A stretch of 9,194 bases of DNA from an archaeon (GTDB taxonomy: Archaea > Nanobdellota > Nanobdellia > Pacearchaeales > GW2011-AR1): NCBI GenBank assembly GCA_030699005.1, contig JAUYLQ010000017.1:1-9194 (forward strand). Direction: 5' to 3'. Positions 6,153-9,194 of this stretch are shown here, piece after piece (positions within the stretch are counted from its first letter, which is position 1; each line of letters starts with the position of its first letter). Under the pieces are notes generated by a model. That model ran no database searches. It worked only from the letters and a program-made list of their open reading frames with translations, and was not told where the DNA came from. The position numbers and the translations under genes were made by a program.

Positions 6153-6755
6153 TTGGAAAGCCATTCAAAAAAAATCGACAAAGAAGTTCTTAGGTGGTAC
6201 ACCAAAGTCGGAACTGACCTCGAAAAGAAAGGGAAAAATATTAACAAGATAAACTTGAGTTTGACTGGGGTTTATCTTCCTTTGATGGGTATTAACCCCG
6301 GTGGATTTTACTTGGATACTGTACTTACAGGAATGGATTACTCATCTAACTTTATTAATTATTTCCTCCCTAAAGAAGAAGTTATTTCAAAAACAACTGC
6401 TAAAAAAAGTCCATTTGAAATTTATGAAAAAATTACAAATTCGTTTCGTTTACCGATACTAGCTTGGGGCACAATAAACACAATAAAAGGAATTAGCGAT
6501 TTATACAGTTACTTCGCTCATGGAGAAAGCCCAAACTGGTCTGAAACCGCATTTAACTTTTCAACAGGAATTGAACATTTGGCTCTCGCTTCTTCAATCT
6601 ACCTTAAAGCAAGAGACCCAAAACTTCTCGACAAGGCTCCTGCATGGAAAGACATGCTCAATAAATCAAAGAATAAACTAGAAGAAATTGTTTCTCCTGT
6701 ACCTAAACCTGTTCCTGTTGAAGCAACTAAATATTCGATGGGAGAGTTGAAATGA
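6153..6755 (+). CDS. Hydrophobic orphan protein; 5' end uncertain (TTG start, in-frame TAG upstream)
   Basis: I do not recognise this 200-residue protein. After a charged helical head (ID KEVLRWYTKVGTDLEKK) it has hydrophobic stretches at about 35-70 (LTGVYLPLMGINPGGFYLDT...), 99-120 (LPILAWGTINTIKGISDLYS) and 133-151 (FNFSTGIEHLALASSIYLK). It ends in a Pro/Val-rich linker (PVPKPVPVE), so it is probably membrane-associated. The open frame starts at TTG 6153 with no convincing SD site. The same frame contains ATG 6123, which forms an ATGA overlap with the RHH stop as other genes here do, but a TAG at 6144-6146 blocks it after seven codons. A9 (6131-6139) and A8 (6171-6178) runs flank the problem. 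The next gene starts by ATGA overlap at 6752. Real start, readthrough and homopolymer error all remain possible. Confidence 0.65.
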   Translation: MESHSKKIDKEVLRWYTKVGTDLEKKGKNINKINLSLTGVYLPLMGINPGGFYLDTVLTGMDYSSNFINYFLPKEEVISKTTAKKSPFEIYEKITNSFRLPILAWGTINTIKGISDLYSYFAHGESPNWSETAFNFSTGIEHLALASSIYLKARDPKLLDKAPAWKDMLNKSKNKLEEIVSPVPKPVPVEATKYSMGELK

Positions 6756-7150
6756 AACCCTTGGACAAAATTGTAAATACAATTAGAATTTCACCCCACG
6801 GAATCACTGCCTCCATCATTGGAACTGGGATGATCTTGGACCGAGTATGCAATCTAGGAATATATGACTCCTTGCCCGAAGGATTGAAACCAATTTATAA
6901 CGTTAGTTTTGGTCAGATCTTTGGAGTTTCATCCTTTCTTGCTAATGGAATTCCAAAATATTTCAAAACTAAGAAATTGCTAAAAAAGAGCGGAATTGAC
7001 AAAAGGCATGTTGAAAAAAATTTAGTACATTACTGCGACAGACAGGCGTACAAAGCTGCAGCATATGAATGCGGCATGGGAAAACAATTTGATGAAATAA
7101 ACAAAAACTATGAAGGAGGCAGGCACTTTAAGTGGATGCCTGAAATTTAA
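6752..7150 (+). CDS. Small orphan membrane protein with a conserved-looking CDRQAY C-terminal motif
   Basis: I do not recognise this 132-residue protein. Two moderately hydrophobic segments, about 17-36 (GITASIIGTGMILDRVCNLG) and 50-68 (NVSFGQIFGVSSFLANGI), could form a hairpin in the membrane. A basic stretch follows (KYFKTKKLLKKSGIDKRH, 69-86), then a compact helical tail HYCDRQAYKAAAYECG (93-108) and RHFKWMPEI at the end. The dense, evenly polar HYCDRQAY block with two cysteines (C95, C107) looks like a functional site rather than a linker. Translation is coupled to the preceding gene through ATGA (6752-6755). A GGGAGAG stretch just upstream can serve as ribosome-binding site. The role is unknown; the context suggests a partner of the other membrane proteins of the operon. 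Confidence 0.7.
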   Translation: MKPLDKIVNTIRISPHGITASIIGTGMILDRVCNLGIYDSLPEGLKPIYNVSFGQIFGVSSFLANGIPKYFKTKKLLKKSGIDKRHVEKNLVHYCDRQAYKAAAYECGMGKQFDEINKNYEGGRHFKWMPEI

Positions 7151-7151
7151 A

Positions 7152-7790
7152 ATGAAAAACCTAACTAATGAAACTTTAATGGGAAGGCTTGACTGCGGAA
7201 ATTCAAGATATGAAAATGAATCGGCAAATGAATTAATAAGAAGATATTTTGAAGGCAAAGTTTTCAAAGAATATCCTTCAATCGAAGAAATTGTTAAAAG
7301 AAATAAAAGCGAAGAAGGCACTCGAAAAACAAAAGCATTAGAAATAATGAATAAAAATTCAAAATATTTTTCAAAAGATTTCTTCGGCAGTTATTCAGAG
7401 TTCTTAAAAAGTTCAAGAGAATGTAGAATAAAGAATCAAGATAAGCCCGAATTGCTTTTGAACTCAATGGAAGAAACAGCAGTTCATACTCCGACCCAGA
7501 AAGAGTACGACACTTTAATGCAGATTTATGAGTGTGGATATTGGTTGCCTCCAACTGACCTTCCAACAGAAAGAAACGGATGGATTCTTTTTGGCAAAAA
7601 AACCTGCGTTCGCGCTGAAAAAGAATTTGATTATTGTGACACCCATTTTTATGATTCCAACAATTTTAGAATAATTACTCCAGAGCATTTCTACGAGGTT
7701 AACCGCATAAATCCGGAAAAGTTAAAAGAGATAAACGCCTGGTTTGAAACTTACAAACCTGAAAGAGCAAGTAAGGGGGCATTAAAATGA
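7152..7790 (+). CDS. Orphan protein, paralogous in its C-terminal domain to the 3106-3774 product
   Basis: The N-terminal part (about 1-105) is charged and helical (ELIRRYFEGKVFKEYPSIEE and more) and does not resemble that of the 3106-3774 product. The C-terminal part (about 115-210) matches it block by block: TQKEYDTLMQIYECGYW, then W144, GKKTC (148-152), IITPEHFY, INAWF, and P.RASKG at the end. No signal or membrane segment is seen. I place the start at ATG 7152, 1 nt after the previous stop, giving 212 residues; ATG 7110 in the same frame would overlap the previous gene by 41 nt. The 3' end overlaps the kinase-like gene by ATGA. The shared module is probably a small interaction or nucleic-acid-binding domain (inference); no catalytic pattern is apparent. 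Confidence 0.75.
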   Translation: MKNLTNETLMGRLDCGNSRYENESANELIRRYFEGKVFKEYPSIEEIVKRNKSEEGTRKTKALEIMNKNSKYFSKDFFGSYSEFLKSSRECRIKNQDKPELLLNSMEETAVHTPTQKEYDTLMQIYECGYWLPPTDLPTERNGWILFGKKTCVRAEKEFDYCDTHFYDSNNFRIITPEHFYEVNRINPEKLKEINAWFETYKPERASKGALK

Positions 7791-8356
7791 ATTCAGAAAT
7801 CATAAATCAACTTGAAAAGTCTGTAAATGAAAATAACTTTTTGAAAGAACCAAGGGTTTATAATTTGGGGGGGAACTTGGTTGCAAAATTCGGCACAAAG
7901 AGGTCTATTGAAAATGAATACAAATTTGGAAAATTTCTCTACGGGAAAAAGCTGAATATCCCAAAAATTTATGGAAAAATTGACAGGGATGAAATAAAAG
8001 CAGGTCTTTCTTTGTCTAAACCCTATGAGGTTGCTATTATTACTGAAAAAATAAAAGGAAAAAACTTATATGACTTTCTGGAAACAGAAAAAGATGAAGC
8101 TCTCAGAAAAAAAGCAATAGCAAATTCTAAAGAACAAATAAAAAAAGTCTTAAGAGAGGGGATTAATTTAATGGATGCCAACTTGATGAACCTGATTATC
8201 GATGAAACGGGGGAAGCATATATAATCGACTTTGAATGCCACAACAAAGAGATGAAAAAAGATTACTTAATCGATTTTTACAAGAGGTTTATTCAATCAA
8301 TAGATTACCACGACAAAAAATTTTACAAGGATGAAAAAGGAGGGAATATTAAATGA
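7787..8356 (+). CDS. Minimal protein-kinase/APH-fold protein
   Basis: A compact 189-residue kinase-like protein. The beta-3 lysine is K34 in LVAKFG. An E44 in RSIENEYKFGKFL, followed by LNIPKIYG, matches the E...L..L..gI..P.v.G pattern of aminoglycoside phosphotransferase, Kdo-kinase and RIO-type proteins. The hinge is IITEKIKGKNLYDFL (85-98). The catalytic loop reads MDANLMN, with D130 and N135, and the metal Asp is D148 in IIDFE (DFG replaced by DFE). The spacings D130-N135 (5) and D130-D148 (18) equal those of PKA (166, 171, 184), so the site looks intact. The loop lacks the usual His two residues before D130. The C-lobe is very short (about 40 residues after DFE), as in lipopolysaccharide-kinase-like proteins. 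A GGGGG site at 7775-7779 precedes the ATGA-coupled start. The substrate may be a protein, lipid or sugar. Confidence 0.72.
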   Translation: MNSEIINQLEKSVNENNFLKEPRVYNLGGNLVAKFGTKRSIENEYKFGKFLYGKKLNIPKIYGKIDRDEIKAGLSLSKPYEVAIITEKIKGKNLYDFLETEKDEALRKKAIANSKEQIKKVLREGINLMDANLMNLIIDETGEAYIIDFECHNKEMKKDYLIDFYKRFIQSIDYHDKKFYKDEKGGNIK

Positions 8357-8733
8357 AAAACAAAAAATACGGAAACATCGGGGAACCAATATACACTCTT
8401 TCAGATGAACCTGAAAAGTCGGGGCTTTTGAAAGCAATAGGGACAATCATTGGTGTTGGTGCAGTTCTCACTACTTTTTACCTTGGAGGGAAAAACGTGT
8501 ATGAACAATACAATGAAGCTCCAAAGATGGTTAAAAATGCTAAAGGCATTGAAAACCCTATTGGCACGGGTCTTTTATGGGGAGCTTATGCAAAAGAAAA
8601 GGAAATTAATGGTTTCGTTCATAACTCTGAAACCTGGAATGCCTACATTGAAAGGACAAAAGAACTAAACAATGGAAGCCTGAACAAAATTGAATACACT
8701 CCCGATGCAAACAATAACGGGAAATCAGATTAA
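8353..8733 (+). CDS. Single-pass membrane protein ending in a calcium-loop-like motif, last operon gene
   Basis: I do not recognise this 126-residue protein. A short polar head (1-23) leads into one membrane helix at about 24-46 (LLKAIGTIIGVGAVLTTFYL). A soluble domain of about 80 residues follows. The extreme C-terminus is TPDANNNGKSD, in which D118, N120, N122, G123 and D126 fit the DxNxNGxxD loop of EF-hand, dockerin and thrombospondin type-3 calcium sites, truncated at the ninth position. Such loops usually work outside the cytosol, so an N-in, C-out topology is plausible (inference), though the flanking charges are not decisive. It has the best Shine-Dalgarno site in the operon (GGAGGG, 8339-8344, 8 nt from the ATG) and an ATGA overlap with the kinase-like gene. 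A T-tract follows its stop directly. Confidence 0.72.
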   Translation: MKNKKYGNIGEPIYTLSDEPEKSGLLKAIGTIIGVGAVLTTFYLGGKNVYEQYNEAPKMVKNAKGIENPIGTGLLWGAYAKEKEINGFVHNSETWNAYIERTKELNNGSLNKIEYTPDANNNGKSD

Positions 8734-8747
8734 TTTTTTATTTTATT
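8734..8747 (+). terminator. T-tract terminator of the accessory operon
   Basis: Directly after the stop codon the plus strand is nearly all T (TTTTTTATTTTATT region). Runs of T without a hairpin are the usual intrinsic terminators in Archaea. It marks the likely end of the eight-gene transcript. Confidence 0.5.
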
Positions 8748-8789
8748 AGATGTTTATATTCTACTAAAAGACTTTTTAGAATTGGCAAT

Positions 8790-8820
8790 TTAAAAAAGGT
8801 TGCGGGAAAACCTTTTTTAA
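8790..8820 (+). terminator. Perfect 12-bp hairpin, second terminator and probable aIF2-gamma promoter
   Basis: Arms TTAAAAAAGGTT (8790-8801) and AACCTTTTTTAA (8809-8820) enclose a 7-nt loop (GCGGGAA). The 3' arm ends in T6, so the transcript would form a hairpin with a U-rich 3' side. The same T6-AA (8813-8820) is centred about 25 nt before the ATG at 8842, the right place for a TATA box of a leaderless aIF2-gamma message. It may serve both purposes. Confidence 0.5.
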
Positions 8821-8841
8821 CTCCTCTTTTCTAAGCTTTTT

Positions 8842-9194
8842 ATGACAAGAGAAACTGGAAAAGAAACAAAAGAATTACCTGAATTAAACGTGGGGGTTGT
8901 AGGCCACATTGATCATGGAAAAACGACTCTTCTTTCGAAGTTGACTGGGAAGTTTACAGACACTCACTCTGAAGAGTTAAAGCGTGGAATAACAATCAAA
9001 TTAGGATATGCCGAAATGACCATTTATGAAGATAAAGGGAAGTTTAATATAGAAGGGCAAGGAAAAGCTCTTCGTTACATCTCGTTTATTGATGCCCCGG
9101 GGCACGAAATGCTTATGGCTACAATGCTTTCAGGAGCAGCAATTGTTGACGCTGCAATACTTGTAATTGCAGCAAATGAAGGAATAAAACCCCA
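8842..9194 (+). CDS. eif2g: Translation initiation factor 2 subunit gamma (aIF2-gamma), first 117 codons, cut by window edge
   Basis: GTPase subunit of the archaeal heterotrimer that brings initiator Met-tRNA to the small ribosomal subunit. G1 is GHIDHGKTT (21-29). Switch I/G2 is TDTHSEELKRGITIKLGYAE (39-58), a near-exact family signature with T51 as the magnesium-binding residue. G3 is DAPGH (84-88), and the downstream MLMATMLSGAAIVDAAILVI is typical. In most archaeal members a four-cysteine zinc knuckle lies between switch I and G3; here that stretch (about 59-78) is about seven residues shorter than in Pyrococcus and has no cysteine. The tail NEGIKP replaces the usual NEP.P.P, recalling EF-Tu/SelB, but the switch I block decides for aIF2-gamma. 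ATG at 8842 is probably leaderless. Its usual neighbour rps6e lies 4.5 kb upstream. Confidence 0.92.
   Translation, partial: MTRETGKETKELPELNVGVVGHIDHGKTTLLSKLTGKFTDTHSEELKRGITIKLGYAEMTIYEDKGKFNIEGQGKALRYISFIDAPGHEMLMATMLSGAAIVDAAILVIAANEGIKP

Noticed and set aside
4308..8841. Toxin-antitoxin pair built on the RHH protein
   Set aside because: No adjacent product resembles a known toxin (RelE, MazF, PIN or similar); the operator arrangement favours simple autoregulation.
8842..9194. Reading the GTPase as SelB or EF-Tu because of NEGIKP
   Set aside because: The switch I block TDTHSEELKRGITIKLGYAE and the DAPGHE.LMATMLSGAA block are characteristic of aIF2-gamma, and the rps6e context agrees.
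1..9194. tRNA, rRNA or CRISPR array
   Set aside because: Reading the intergenic gaps on both strands showed no cloverleaf, no rRNA-like stretch and no regularly spaced repeats.

Overview
The window is AT-rich archaeal DNA. Two genes settle the domain: ribosomal protein S6e and translation initiation factor aIF2-gamma occur only in Archaea and Eukarya. A DHH-family RecJ-like nuclease with an N-terminal OB-fold, very short intergenic gaps, and TATA boxes about 25 nt upstream of start codons fit as well. Small genes, short hydrophobic orphan proteins and a cysteine-free aIF2-gamma insert suggest a DPANN-type lineage (Woese-/Pacearchaeota-like), but that placement is an inference.

Left part (1-3024, minus strand): the start of a MacB/FtsX-type permease (cut by the window edge), its LolD/MacB-type ATPase 2 nt upstream, and then the RecJ-like protein. 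Next, 3106-3774 on the minus strand encodes an orphan protein. Its C-terminal ~100 residues reappear in a second gene 3.4 kb away. Between the two lies rps6e (3877-4314), apparently transcribed leaderless.

Middle part (4308-8733): rps6e and the aIF2-gamma gene are usually neighbours in Archaea. Here about 4.5 kb of accessory DNA separates them. It starts with a convergent orphan (4308-4703, minus). A 154-bp control region follows, with a TATA box, two overlapping perfect dyads and a Shine-Dalgarno site. Then comes a tight eight-gene plus-strand operon: (1) a small membrane protein with a basic tail; (2) a transglutaminase-like cysteine-protease-fold protein; (3) a 47-residue ribbon-helix-helix (RHH) repressor; (4) a hydrophobic protein whose 5' end carries an in-frame TAG between two poly-A runs; (5) a second hydrophobic protein; (6) the paralogue of the 3106-3774 product; (7) a minimal protein-kinase/APH-like protein; (8) a one-TM protein ending in a DxNxNGxxD calcium-loop-like motif. 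Four junctions are ATGA overlaps. No integrase, replicase, capsid or transposase gene is visible. This could be a degenerate integrated element or an undescribed membrane-associated cassette.

Right part (8734-9194): a T-tract, then a 12-bp-arm hairpin whose 3' arm looks like the TATA box of aIF2-gamma, then the first 117 codons of aIF2-gamma.

In the proposed working model (inference), the RHH protein binds the dyads over the operon start site and represses its own operon, and possibly the divergent orphan. The operon's membrane proteins, protease-like enzyme and kinase-like protein would act together at the cell membrane. Nothing in the sequence shows their substrate.
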